From: Puffinus mauretanicus
Lineage: Eukaryota > Chordata > Aves > Procellariiformes > Procellariidae
Direction of reading: 5' to 3'
Length of the DNA stretch: 64,000 nt
NCBI GenBank assembly: GCA_023333565.1
Contig: JAJKFH010003937.1
Coordinates: forward strand, 372,001-436,000
The position numbers were made by a program, and so were the translations under genes. Under the pieces are notes generated by a model that saw only the letters and a program-made list of their open reading frames with translations, was not told the origin of the DNA and did no database searches. Numbering within the stretch: the stretch's first letter is position 1; each line of letters opens with the position of its first letter. This document shows, one piece after another, positions 1 through 13,603 of the stretch.

Positions 1-2076
1 TTGTGCCTCATTCAACTCATGAAGCACAGAACTTTGTCAACCCCACCTGACAATAATTTTTTTTCTGATGTACCACAATGAAGAGCAGAATAAAAAATTA
101 ACCTCGGAATGAGACGTTAATAGAAGAGACCCAGAACATTTGGGTACTCGGACAAGAAGTAACGTTAGTGCCACGATGAACTTCGCAGGCTGGCCCATGC
201 CCTCTGGTGGCTGCAGGTTGGGAGCATTGAAGGAGAGAAAAATTGTGTTTGCTGGTATAGAAAGGGTTGGTTCTTCAACGTATTTTACTGAAGTGGGGTA
301 GATAAACAGAAAATACAGATCTGCATTCAACGGAAAAATCAGTTAGGATAGTGACTATTGTTATTTTGAAAAAGCAACATTTATTTGCTGATGTAAAACA
401 CTGAAATAATTATTACTTTGGTTACTGGAGCCACTGGCACTAAGGCACCACACTAAAAAAGTGGACCAATGGGGGAATACTTAAGAAAGCTCAATAAAAT
501 ATTTTAAAAACATGACTATTTGGAAGGGTAGTTGGGATCAGTTAGTTTAGGAAAAAAAAAAAAAACCAAACAGCAGGTTGATTTGGCAACACTCTTCGAA
601 AATGTCTAGAGCTGTTGCAAAGAAGAACCTTGGTGATCGCTCTTCGTATTCAGGTAGGACAAAACAAATCAGGTTCGCTTGCAACCAAAAGTCTGAAAAT
701 TAGATACCAGGTATTAAAAACTTTCAATAACAAGGATACTACTACGTGCAGAAAATCACTCTAAGGAGCTTATTGAACTGCCTTCGTCAGAGATTAATGC
801 GAACAGCGAGGTTCACCCCCGTGAGGGATGGTGGATGTGTTCCTGCTCTGCTTCAGCCTGGAGAAAACAAGACAGGGGAGAAGCAGCAAACAGGTTTTGA
901 AAGTCCCACCCAGCATACACTTTTCTGCTCCTATGTAGACATTGAGTGAGAATTTCAACAGAATTCATGCAATTTCATTCCTTAACTCGAGCTTTTTGCC
1001 ATAAATGCAGTACATTGACCTTAATATATATTTTTTTTTAATATTCTACAATGCTCCATTGATTCTTCCTGGACAACGACAATCAGATGTCACAGACAAA
1101 GGGAAATGAATGAAATCTGACACGTTTATTTTAAAGCCTGCAGCAGACTAAATTGTAAATAAATCCTGCTTTTTCTGCAGCACAAAGGTTGCAGACTGAC
1201 TGTCCCTGCGGACTCTGCTCTCTTCTCACTACTTAACAGACTTTCTAACACTTTCTTTTGTCCTGATAGCAATCTCTCAGCAGGACTTTTGGCAGACACA
1301 TGTATTATGTGTCAAAACCGAAGTGGAAATAACTGATGGGAAGCACAAAAATCTGATGGGAATAGTTATAATAAGGAAATGAATAAACATCAAAACAGTA
1401 AAACATAACCATGAAGAGATACAGCCAAAAAGTTTCTGAGCTGTTACTTGTCGAGGATGAAGGGCAAGAGCCACTGTTTTCAGAGTTAAGATTGTTTTGT
1501 ATTAATATAGATAGCATTAACATATGCTATACTTAGGTTTATATGTTACTTTCATCTATTTACATTCTTATTTATTTTAATACTGTTAGAAAATAAAGCT
1601 CTCACAAGATGAGCTTTAAATGTGCTATAAAATGCATATAGTAGATTAATTTATAGAATACTATTTTATTTAGGAATCCCCTGACCACAGCTAGCACCTG
1701 GATACTACATTTAGTATGAGTTACTATTGCACATCTGTTCCTGTAAATGCGTTTTGGCTTATACAACATATTTTAACACCCGCCATTATCTTTGTACTTA
1801 CGCAGTTCTATTCACAAAATGTTCTGTTTAGTAAGTGCTTGTATACTTGGCGACTTAGTCACCATGCTTTTCAAAAAAAAAAATCATATAAAATGAGCTT
1901 ATTATAATCAACCTAGCTGGTATACTCATTTTGCTAGCAGCTATGGTTAACATATATGGTTAACAGCATGTATAAATGGTGTTATTTATACAATTTGTTT
2001 TCCACAGCGCATTTTTATTTCCCCAGTGAGACTAATATCTGTCTCATAACGAAAGGCAAATCACATGGCTACTTAC

Positions 2077-2201
2077 CTGTCGATGCTCCTCCGACCAGCA
2101 GCCACCTTCAGTTCCTCTCTCTGTCACGCAGGGTCATCGCCAACCCTTCCTCAGCTGACGCTCGAGCCTGACCGAGGAAGACAGCTCACCGCCCTGACCT
2201 C
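2077..2201 (-). other. Exon-like segment with consensus donor, function unknown
   Basis: On the minus strand this 125-bp stretch ends in CAG followed by GTAAGT, a perfect consensus donor (intron bases 2071-2076). It is preceded by a plausible acceptor, GGCTGTCCTTAG (AG at 2202-2203). The segment is richer in GC and CpG than its surroundings. It lies about 4.4 kb past the ATE1 stop. I do not recognise a protein in it. It could be a non-coding exon of an unannotated transcript, an alternative 5' exon of the next gene, or chance. Confidence 0.2.
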
Positions 2202-3254
2202 CTAAGGACAGCCACAGCCAGGGCTTGGAAACTCTCCATCACTTCGACCAACTTAAGAAAACAAATCATTTGGCAAATGGAAACGTAATCTGGCTTTTTT
2301 TTTATGCTCAGTCTGTGAGATCATATGCAAGAGGCTCTGAAGGTGCAGTTGTATAAATATATTGGGTACAATATGTGGCTACGATGCTTCTGGAAACGCT
2401 GATGATTTCCCTGAAATGCGGTGATGATTTGTGCCCTAAATATTGTCTACACCCTTCCAAATGCAAACTCTTCCCGTAGCAGGACTGGGACAGAACAAGC
2501 AAGAACCATGGTTAAAGTTTGCAGGGAATGGTGGAGGTGGAAAGGCTGATGAGGAGAGCACATAATACATGTCGGGAGGGTTTTCTGGGACAACAGAATG
2601 AGAGGAAATTCAGAAACACAGGCCTGACCAGGCTGGTAGCTTCAGAATGATCCCCTGGCAAAGAGAGCAACAGAACTTCAAAAAGAGTGATGGATGTAGA
2701 CTCCAAAGGAGCAATGAAACGGAAAAAATAAATGCTCCCGGGAAGTATGATGTGAAGGACGGACAGAGCCTTGTGCACTGGACCACCACAAGCCTTGGCA
2801 CACCAATATTTCAAGCCGTGGTGGCACTGGGCTTCGACAAAAGTCCCATTCAGGAATCCAGAATTAGCTGGAATTCTGCCTCATCCAGCAGGAAAACGAA
2901 TCAGTGTTTGGTTATCTTTGTGCACATAATCCAGATTTCTGTGTTGCTCGTTTGGCTGCTTACTTCAGAGAAAGGTTTTTTTTCAACCAACTAGAAATGG
3001 TATAGCCTAACTAAAGTAGATAGCTAGTCCTATCTAGTCTTGATTTGTGGAAAGCCTCTTTATTTTATTTTATTCTATTCTAGTCACAAAAGAATTATAA
3101 ATTCTGTTTCAAAGCAGAAACTCTTCATTAATCTGCCTAGCTAGAACTGAAATTTAGTTCTAAAATACGGTCATGTGTTTTGAACTGATAGGTATCCCTT
3201 CTAATCACTGCTACTCTTTGACTTCCCTGATTTTGCTGTTCACTGGACACTTAG

Positions 3255-3515
3255 TCATAGAATCATAGAATCATTAAGGTTGGAAAAGACCTCTAGGATC
3301 GTCGTGTCCAACCGTCAACCCAACACACCATGTCCACTAAACCATGTCCCTAAGCGCCTCATCTACACATCTTTTAAATACCTCCAGGGGTGGTGACTCC
3401 ACCACTTCCCTGGGCAGCCTGTTCCAAGGCCTGACCACTCTTTCAGTAAAGAAATTTCTCCTAATGTCCAGTCTAAACCTCCCCTGGCGCAACTTGAGGC
3501 CATTTCCTCTTGTCA
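3255..3515 (-). mobile_element. CR1 LINE, 5'-truncated 3' end
   Basis: The plus strand begins with TCATAGAATCATAGAATCAT and runs on with GGTTGGAAAAGACCTC, the reverse complement of the avian CR1 3' terminus with its octamer repeats. The element therefore lies on the minus strand. Its minus frame (from about 3520 down to 3337) encodes the tail of the CR1 reverse-transcriptase ORF ([20 protein letters not shown], then [15 protein letters not shown]). The match stops near 3515, where the consensus would go on, so the copy is strongly 5'-truncated, as is usual for CR1. It is about 260 bp and closely related to the copy at 61834. Confidence 0.95.
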
Positions 3516-4181
3516 TAGTCAACCTCCAAGATAATGAATTCCTATAAAGGAAGACAGAAGTCACACTCGGATCTATTACTTACTTACAATAATTCACAGA
3601 GACTAGAAATAACTTTATTTTCTATACTTACAAGTCAAACAGGCCTGCTGAAAAGCAGTTACAAACACAACATGCGGGTTCTTTTGCATTTATTGAAATG
3701 TGTTGATGCTGGAAATGAGTAAGCTCCCCATTTATTTCCAATTAACACAAAGAATGGCATTTTTTAGCACTGGTCACCACTCTGCATTTTTTTACCACCA
3801 TTTTATGCTCATTTATCAACAGGCAATAGAACAAGGCAACCTTACTTTAGGGATTAACTCTCACAAACTAACTACACTAAAAAAACTCTTATAAAGTAGT
3901 TTATACTAAATTAAATATCTCTAAATTCAATAATTCTCAATGACAAAATCTTATTAAATAAAATTGCAATAGTGGTGAATTTTCAGCCCCACTGAATTCA
4001 ATGGTAAAATTCACAGAACTTCATCCTCAGACTCTATTCCACTTCTACGACAGGGAGAGAGGTCTCAGTCCTGAAAAATACTGCACCAATTTCCTTCTAA
4101 AATAACACTAAAGAAGCGAGTCAGATCTCAGCATACTACATCAGATGAACTCAAATTTTGAGTTAATCTCAATGTTGACTA

Positions 4182-4224
4182 TTTTTTTATATATATATAT
4201 ATATAAAAAAATATATATATATAT
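4182..4224. repeat. AT palindrome, T7(AT)8A7 plus (AT)n
   Basis: Bases 4182-4211 read seven T, eight AT and seven A, a perfect 30-bp self-complementary stretch. A further AT run continues to about 4224. It could extrude as a hairpin and is probably length-variable. Confidence 0.9.
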
Positions 4225-6415
4225 TACAGTTGAGTTCAGTAAGAGTCAGAAGCCCAGTGTGCGTGGTGCTGCAGTTCTAGTGGAGGTCAGAAAGTGAAAG
4301 CACCGTTTCAGAATTCACAGGAAATGGTCACTTACCTTTAGTGGTCACATTAATGACAACTTCAAGCTGTACTCAATTTTCAATTTTATACTTATCTCAC
4401 TTTTCTTTAACTGCAGTCCTTAAAAGCTCCCCAAGAGAAACAGAGCATCAGACAGAAGTTTGATACATATCTAGAAGGCATATCAGTAACAAATAGTGGG
4501 CACAAGAAGATGGAACTCTTCAAGAACTCCCAGTGGTGACGTTAAGTTTGCTCCCTTGCAATTTAACAGAAGCTTTAGCTCCTCCAGGAGCATAGCAAGG
4601 CCATCATTAAATGGTTTTGACAATCTCTAAGATTTTGCAAGTCATACTGGAGTTCCTCTGTGCCCATTAACTGATTTTATATCATATAAAAAGGTTTTCT
4701 CATTTATTTTGGTTTTAAGCCCTATGGGCATCACTGCTTTTCAACACATTGTGTAGGCAGAAAATGTTACGCTATTGACATTTTACTGAGTGGCAAGGGT
4801 ATTTTCTCCACAGAAAGGAATTCTTTATAATGATGTTCATAAGTAGTATTTAGTGGTTCTCCCATGGCAATAGGTTTAGATAAGACATGGACAAACTAGA
4901 TTATACAGTATACAGAAACTTCTCAGTACCAGGCAACAGATAAACACATACCAGATATAATGCTGATAGAAATAATCAATTATGTTGCAGACTGGGAGTA
5001 GATCAATACAATACATCCCAATTAATAAAACATAAAATTATTTTTTAAAATTACTGTTGAAGCTGTACTCTGTACCAATAATATTACAATGATCAAACAG
5101 ATATGGGAAAAAAAGTTAAATCTGCAATGCACTTTGATCCCAAAATTCTTACATCTGTTCCACATAAAAATCAATGATTAATAATATTGGCCAAGTGTTT
5201 AAAATTAAATCAAGCCCATGAATGATAGGAGATGTAACCCTCAGAGGGTAAAACTGAATTTGGTTCCTTTCTGGGGAAAAACACCTACACGTATATTCTT
5301 GAATAAGAATCTTTCTTCAAAGGTTAACAGGAAATTTCAAGTTGATTCAAGGTAAATACTAGCTCCTGTTATCCAAGAAGAAAAGAAACACAAATGCATT
5401 GGTATTGTTACAATGTTGTAATACATTACTGAATTATACAACAGTGTTATTTCCCAAAATTCCTATAACTTGTATGACTTAATAGGGACACAGACTACCA
5501 ATGTCAACATTCATATATCAGATAATAAAGTGCTTTCATAAAGCATCACAACTTCCTGTGTTTCCAACAGAAGTATTTAGTAAAATATTATTACAGATGT
5601 TAACTTGTGAGCTGCTGTACCATAAACAAAATACTCAGTAAAAATGCAGGAATATGATATTTAAATCTTCCCATACAATTTTGCAGAAAAAAATTGCAAT
5701 AAAACCCAGCAGTGGTACCTCACGTCTTTTTTTTTAGCATAGTTCTGAAATGTGCACTGAAGAGCTATAGGATAAACCTTCCAAGCTCTATTTTACATTA
5801 GTGATGTGCATTGAAATATCCACTCTTTTTAGACAAAGGATAAGGCTTATACCAAAAAACCACTGTGCCACTTGGCTGCATATCTTTGGTATATTTATAG
5901 TGCAACTATTCTGTTTCATCTCTAAAGGGGAAAGTTTTCCAAAGCACTGCATCCCCTGCCACTCAAAATCTACTATGAACTCCTACATTCACTAGGACCT
6001 CAGACACTCACCTACTGCTTTAAACGAATGAAGAACGTGCAGTGAAAATAATTTCTTCCTGTTTTTAAATATACTATTGAAATAAAATTAAACCATGCCA
6101 GATTTCACGTTAGAAAGTAACAACACGTTTCAATTCTTTGCAAGAGTTTAGGAGCATACAAATGCGAGCATAAATTTCATGGCAATTTTTAACGACAGAT
6201 ATCCACGGTGCTATTTGAAAACATTTGTAATTTAATTATTGTTAATCTAGATTTAGTCAACCTTTGTCTCTACAAAAAGAGACACCTGTCTTTCATTTTG
6301 CTTAGATACTTAGAATTATTCAAAATGCATAGAAAGGCTAGAACTACTTAATTAAAATATATTGCAAGCATGTTTTTCTAAACTTATATTGCTAAAGCCT
6401 TGCTGTATTGTAAGT

Positions 6416-6586
6416 TTTATTGGAGTTGGCCGTTAAACACAGTACCATGTATTCACACAAGCCTAGATATATACCTGTATTTCATACTGCTATTTGAGTA
6501 GGCATACCAACACACAACTATAGTACACATCATCCAGTGGCAGTGCAATAAAAGGTAGCGCCATCAAAATGCCATTTCATGATTTT
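6416..6586 (-). other. ATE1: ATE1 proximal 3' UTR with first AATAAA
   Basis: Sequence directly after the ATE1 stop on the minus strand has no further coding sign. The first canonical AATAAA in this direction is at 6421-6416 (TTTATT on the plus strand), about 166 nt past the stop. A later TTTATT on the plus strand is at 4703-4708, and others follow. Without transcript data I cannot tell which is used. No clear GT-rich element follows the first signal, so a longer 3' UTR reaching further into the flank is quite possible. Confidence 0.4.
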
Positions 6587-6796
<210 letters not shown>

Positions 6797-9700
6797 TTAT
6801 GTATATTGTCCATATGATCTTAATTTATGCAACTAACTTCAATATGCATAATGAAAACTGTATGAAGTAATAAAACTAATCTGCAGATGAACAGCAGATG
6901 AAAGCAGAGCTGATCTACAGAGCAATCTTCTTGAATCATGGTTGAAAACAAAACCTAGCTTGCAAAGTAACTGTATTTGTGGTGTGTGAAAAAACAAATC
7001 ACGCATCACACATTTCTAATGGCGATATATAGCATTTCTGAAAATACCTCTACTGCTGTATTTTAAAATTCACATTCACTTAATGCTTGCCGGAGCCCAC
7101 TGCCGGAAATGAAATTCTTATCTGGGAAATACTTTCAAACACAACCGACCAGAAGAGACTTGCTGTTGTTGCCATATTGCACTTAATTACTACACCGCTT
7201 GCAAAATCCACCAGCACAGAGCACTCCCTTTCCCCAGTTGTGAAACATGTACTAAAACCAGCAAGAAGCCTCCACACTGTTTGCCTTAGGTAAGCATCAT
7301 GCAATAAACTACCTTCCCAGGTGAAACTCCCCGGCCCTCCAGCCCCCATCTTTTTTTCCTCATTTATACTGGTTTTTGCATTTCTCTAGCAGAATGAAGT
7401 TAAACACATGCCCTTACTTCAAGTCTGACCCCCGAGCTCTGCAGACCGCCAGTTAGCCGTGCAAGCACTAGCTGGGTGGGCACGACATAATTCCTCAAGC
7501 TTTCAAAGATACACACGCCATAGTTGAATCTTATTAACCTCACCTACAGACCCCTTGTGACTTAATTTAACCAGAATCACACACATAAGAGCAGCGTTGA
7601 ACAAGTTAAAACTTCCGTATTTTTATGAATCCAATTGATGCTACTATTGCTGAATAATAATGTTATATAGCCGCTGTGTGTCAGAAAAATTGGCCCTACA
7701 GTGCTAGAAAACTCTTTAAAGAAAGTGAGAGAACATGCCACATGCCTAAGGCCATTGCAGAATAAATTAATAAAATTATTATAAAATACTAGTAAAAGAA
7801 ATCTTGGAGTTTTCTGAACTTCAGGTTTAAAAAGCCACCAATGAAAGAGTCAACTTAAACACAGAAGCTGAAATACGAGTTTGAGAATAGAACCATATAA
7901 ATTCAAATGGTAACAGACATGCTTACTGGAGGAGGTCAGCATCTGGGGACATGAACTATGCAAAGATTCAATCTTTTTTTGGCATGAGGACATTATTCTG
8001 ACTGAAGAGACAAGAAAGTATAATTGCTTAGCTTTAAGTAGTGCATCAATCTGCCCCAAAATTAAAATCTTTTGTATGTTCATGTACTCGCTTCATTTAG
8101 GTTGGAACATTTAAGGCTCCTTGCACAGGATCTGAATGGTATCTGCTCTACACCATTCCCCGCTTACAACATCCACAATGAAGCCTTCTGCTGATCATCC
8201 GTTGACTCAAAATCAAACCAACTGCTGTGGAAAACCAGGTAATTCAAGTAGCTACTTCACAGGCAAAAATAGGGTTGTTTTTTTTTAATAAGAGAATAAA
8301 CAGAGGTAGAACTTTCTCAGCAAGTTTCATAAATGGCAATAGATCCAAAGTGCAGAGGATATGACACCAGCTCAGGCAAGCAAATTGGTCACTAAGTCGT
8401 GTCTTACTGTTTACATACCTGAAGCTCACTAAGCTTGCCACAGCTAAACTAAGCAACTTGTCTGGAAGAATCTGAAAAAATCTCTATTAAAATGTAGCCT
8501 TTACTATAGAAAAGCTTAATATTCTTTATGCTTTATTAAAGACAAAGGAGGTCATTAAATGCTTTTCTTTGCAAGACGTTCTTAAGACCCTGCCCTTATT
8601 CATCCACAGAAATGCCTTATAAACATTTTTCTGCTGATTGCCTGAATTTAGTATGTGAAACTTAACGAAGCCTGCCTTACAAAGTTTAGAATGACTTCAT
8701 TACTTTTATCTATGTTTTGATTCCTAACATGAAAGCCCAATGTATTTCTTAAGACTCAGCTAGGAAAACGTGGTTTGAAGGAAGAAAATCTGAATAGTAC
8801 TTGCTAAGATTGCATTCTCCACTAATTATTGTTGGCAATTGCTTTAGATAAACACTCAAGTCAAAAACACTTTATGGCTTTCTCTCCCTCTTTGAAACCC
8901 ATTAGGTTTTTGATGTGTGGCCAACACCTTTCTGATATCCCAATAGGTTGTTTTTACTACCAGCCCTACGGCCTCTTTCTATGACATCCTCCTCATTTCT
9001 GAAAGTTCACCAAGGAAAAATTTGCAAGTTTAGCTTCTGGAGGTGACACAAGTGTAAAGTTATTTTAACTTCTTAAATTGGAAAGTTTATATTTACTGCA
9101 CCTCTAGGCTGACTGTAAGTTTGTGTCCTGAAATGGATTTACGCCAAGCCTTCATAGTCTCACGCCAAAAGCACTTTCAAAGCCGTTCACTACTCACTGT
9201 TCGACACTCATTGCTTTCAAATAATACTGAAGCCTGACACTCTGGATGAGTTCATCTTTTGGCTCGTAGTGTTCCTGGCCCCAGATTCAATTTCTTACAG
9301 TAACTAAAGCTAGCGTACCTTCAGATTCGCTGTAGCCTTACTGGCTCAGCTGAACTCTGTTCTTGTTGCTCAGCATTTACACCCTTACTCCACTTTTACT
9401 CACTACATCAAGAGAAGTCGGCGCATTATCCTCCGTGCAGTCAGGCCCATGCTAGCTCTAGCTGTGCAGCTATATGAAACAGTTATTATGACGAGGGTTC
9501 TAGCAAATTTGTTAAGCACTGCAGCCAAGCGTCTTCTGGGGAGAAGTAAGGCTTGCCAAACCATGCTGTAGACCAGTCCTTTCTTGGACTGTGGCACAGG
9601 TTTATAACACAACCCTCAGGCAGGAGACGGCCCTCCCAGAGCAATCAAGAAAATACCAATATCTTGAAAAAAATCACTGTAACATGAATACTTCAGACAT

Positions 9701-12208
9701 GTTTTAAGCTTAACACAGACAGTATAAACTACATATATAAAGACTTGGTAATGAGTTTATCATCAGGAAAATTTAAACCCAGATATGTTTGGTCTCACAA
9801 ACTTAGATTTGATTGACTGTATTTATATTTCTTCTACACATTAAGGTTGATTCCAGATTCTTCAAATAAGGTTTGAAAGGCAGAAAAATAATTATCCTTA
9901 AAACTTCCAAAATGTCTTTACAAAGATTACCTGGTTTAGTTAACATTTCTCCATTGACTCTCTCCAAAAACTTTAATGATAAAAATAACCTTCTGTAAAT
10001 TTACTTAAAAATATATATATAATTTAAACTCCATCTGAAAAAGACCTTTTACTGGAATGTTAGGTATCAATAAAATAATCTCTGTACATAGTCAAGCTTT
10101 CAGAGAAGGCGAACAGGAACTTCTGTCACCATAATAACAAATCTCTTAAGTTAAAATTCAGCCACCTTTCAATTGCTACTGCTCTGGAGGCAACACCATA
10201 TGAATTCAGGAAAGTATTCCCTTTATTCATGATTTAAACCTAAGCAGAATAGCTTTAAGAGAATTTAATGGAAAATAAAAACAGACTGAGCTCCAGTATT
10301 GTTTAAAAAAGAAATTACTCTCCCAAAAAGAAAAGTATCTGCTCCTGTTGAGTGGCACATGATAAAGTTTGCTTTATATTTAAGATGCCAACTGACTTCT
10401 AACACCCCTTCTCTGTGTGACTGATGCTGGGATACAGCAATTGGGAGCAATCTCAATTCAAAAATAGATCATATACTCTATTAAATGAAATTACTGCTTG
10501 AAAATAAGAAAAACCTCTCTATCAATAAGTATTATTTCCGTGCTTTATTAAAGCAATTTCAGTTAGTGACTCCTATTTCTGGAAGGACCCAGACTGATCA
10601 GATAGTAGAAAAATATGTCAGGGAAACTTTAATCGTTATTGTAAGCACTGAATGCAGTATTGTTACCATCAAAAAGCTAAAAAAGCTTGTTTTTTCCTCC
10701 TCACACTTTCTCATTTTAATTCTCCTGAGTCTCCCACTAACCTCTGCTTCTCCTCACAAGTAGTTGGTGCATTAATTTATAGAAATCTCAAACCAGATAA
10801 AATCATGGGTTTGAAGTCAAAATTTCTTTTCCAAGTGCATAATTCTTGGATGTCTCATCAAGTTATAATTTATAGTCAGTTAATTTTCTAAGGCTTGCTT
10901 CTTTAGCCATCACCCCAGTCCAGCCCTGTATGACTAAGACCAGACCTTGTACACCACAGTTTCAAAGACAGTGCCACGCCGCTCACGTGGTAAGTTGCTT
11001 CTTAAGAATATTGTAGAAAACATCCTCCTGTAAGTCCACATTTTGTTCATTTAAGCAAGTATCACTGAGTCCTGGGACATATTTTTATGGTTTTTTTACA
11101 ATTTTTTACCATTTATCTATTTCTGTGCATTCTCTCCTAACACCTCTGGAACCACTTCATCTTTATCATTCGAAATGACTGGATTTGGTGGAAGCAGTTA
11201 TATTAAGAAAGCACATTATAAATGAGCAATAGTACTATACAGAGGTACTACTACTACTAATTCAAATTCCCCATTTGAATTCTTGGGACTTTGCCTTTGT
11301 ATCTGTGAAGATTATCTTCTCATGGAGCCGCTGATTAATTGTAGTCTACAGAAGAGACACTGTCACTTCACATATAAAACATACAAGATTTAACCCCATA
11401 ATTCAGTTACATGTATCAATATAGTTTGGATGGTAAATACATAAAAACCCTAAACTTCAGAAAAATCAATTTTGTAGATTGAAAGTAACTGTCATTTTAG
11501 GGTACTGAGCAACTGTGGATGCCAACTGTCTTTCTTTACAGAAATATGATCCTATAAGTCTCAAAGCTAAAAAACCCCCTGAATTCTTGTTGCATAAATT
11601 AACTGTCACTTCTTTCTCTTCTCCCCTATCGTCCTAAAACAGCAAGTTATTTAGATAGCATTCATCTATTGAAATTTGAATATAGGAGAGATTTCATATA
11701 TAATTCAACCTTGCCACCGTGATCCCATAAAAAAATTGCAAAGAGGTGTTAAAATTCTTTGTTCCCACCCCCATATCTCTATTAAATGCAATTCATACAT
11801 GGAGGATTTCTTTTCTGAAAAAACAACGCATATCAGATATGTTGCTAAGTATCGGTAAAAAACAAAGTAAAAAGTAGAAGTGATCTAAAGACCCCCTCAG
11901 TAATTTGTCTTGGCAGATGTCAGGCAGATATTGGTTTGATTTCTTGGCCCAGCTACACATACGCGCCTTCGTCAAAAGCATAGTCAACATTGCTGAGCGA
12001 CACTGAGTAATAAGCTAAAGGTAACAGCAGTGGTCTTCAAAGGCAGCCTCATCTAGCAATCAGCCCCAGAAATACTTTTATACTCAAGGGACTAGGAGGA
12101 ATGTGAAGAGCAGGCAGTCTGACATACTCCTGTACAATTCAGTTTTTATTTCTTTGCACAAACCAAACCAACTTCCCCCCAAAACTGCAAGCTCCCTCCT
12201 GAAACCAA

Positions 12209-12298
12209 AACATGAGTTTCAAATGCTGGTATGCATTCCTGCTGAAATACCAACATGAGTTTCAAATGCTGATATGCATTCCTGCTGAAATACCAACA
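12209..12298. repeat. 43-bp tandem duplication
   Basis: The unit at 12209-12251 (starting AACATGAGTTTCAAATGCTG) is repeated directly at 12252-12294 with one difference (GGTATG versus GATATG), and AACA of a third unit follows. The near identity suggests a recent duplication by slippage. Confidence 0.95.
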
Positions 12299-13576
12299 TA
12301 AAATAAGGAGGAATTATTTTACCATTTTTATTCACAGCAATAGCAAAATTGGCATCAGTGTGCATTTACACAGAAATTCAAAGTTTCATGTTCGGAATCT
12401 TTTTCTTACAGGGTAGGAATTGATTAGCATTTTTATAAAATTATTTTGGGAAGCCGATATCAAAATATTTTTATTCTCCAAGTGCACTAACCTTTATTAT
12501 TACTACCCAATATAAGCTGAAGTGAAAAACAGCTACATCTGGTCAGAAAGCTGGGTAAGCACGTGCAAAGCCATACAACTGAGGCTTAGAGAGCAAGCTC
12601 TGCAACAGCCTGCTGCGACTCTACGCAGGCTTGGAGCCAACAGTGCATTGAAAAAAGTGTGATGGTTCAAAGGTTTTTGTGGCAAACTATTACTAAACCA
12701 GCTTTTTGGTGGTGGATGATTTGGGTCAAGCTGGTTTTGATCAATACCGATTCGGAAAGACAGCCTGCAGCGGCAGCGTTCTGTACTGCTCTTCTTCAGA
12801 GCCATGCGTGATGGATGCTGAATCAATGGTACCTCTTCCCTCATTCCCTTGAATATACTCCTCACAGACATGACATTTTTAAATTTGTCAGGGGCATAAC
12901 CTAGAGATGCAAGCAAGCAAACATTTTTTTTAAAGTACATTTTTCCATTTATATGAAAATAAGTGAAGAAATCATTAAAAATAAGTGACAAATTTATTGA
13001 CTTTCTTATCTTTTAAATAGGAAAAAGGACAACTGCCAATTTAAAAAAAAAACCACATTAGTCACAGGAAAATATTTCTTATATTTTCTGTACAGAATGG
13101 ATTCAGAATTAGCAAGACGACTTACTGAGGTCTGGTATTTCTAATTCAAAAAAGAAACATGGCACTCCTGCTAACCTCTGAAATGACACTGTTTCTGATC
13201 ATAAATTTCAGTTTCCCTAAATGCTACTTAAACCCCCTGGAACAAAGAAAGTATTTGGCCATCTTCACTTTGTGCTTCTGCGTCCATGCTACACAGAGAA
13301 CCTGGATTTTATTTTCTCCATAGCAGGATGAAACAGTGGAAGAAAGAAAGGAAACAGACAAAGAACCAGTCCTAATTCAAAATTTAAAATATTTAAAACT
13401 GTGCCACCATTAACTGAGACCTGTGATTCACTTTGAAAGCAGTCTTTGAAAGAAAACTCCCACATAAATAACTCACATTATAAATTAGTTTCCATTTTGC
13501 TTAAAAATGGAATCTCAGAAAAACTATTTTTACCTCTAAACATTTAATCCACAGAAAAAAGAGTACGAAGATTAAC

Positions 13577-13603
13577 ACTTGACAACTGCTTCAGTTGTCA
13601 AGT
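13577..13603. repeat. Perfect inverted repeat, 12-bp arms, 3-nt loop
   Basis: ACTTGACAACTG at 13577-13588 is followed by CTT and then its exact reverse complement at 13592-13603. It can form a short hairpin in DNA or in the ATE1 pre-mRNA. It is too short for a microRNA precursor. Confidence 0.9.

Larger units (their letters stand above)
1..6415. other. Gene-free flank downstream of ATE1
   Basis: No coding exon is recognisable here. The sequence is AT-rich, and the ORFs present are short and unlike known proteins. It contains the CR1 fragment at 3255-3515, an AT palindrome near 4182 and an exon-like GC-richer patch at 2077-2201. Part of the higher-coordinate end may be distal ATE1 3' UTR. In mammals the next gene in this direction is FGFR2, also on the minus strand. 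By that conserved order this would be FGFR2 far-upstream DNA, which is inference. Confidence 0.6.

Noticed and set aside
2647..2994. 115-codon plus-strand ORF in the 3' flank
   Set aside because: No recognisable domain or splice context, and overlapping frames on the other strand are equally open. It looks like chance.
12533..12991. 152-codon minus-strand ORF in the last ATE1 intron
   Set aside because: The translation matches nothing I know, includes low-complexity runs and has no fitting splice phase. Length alone is not enough.
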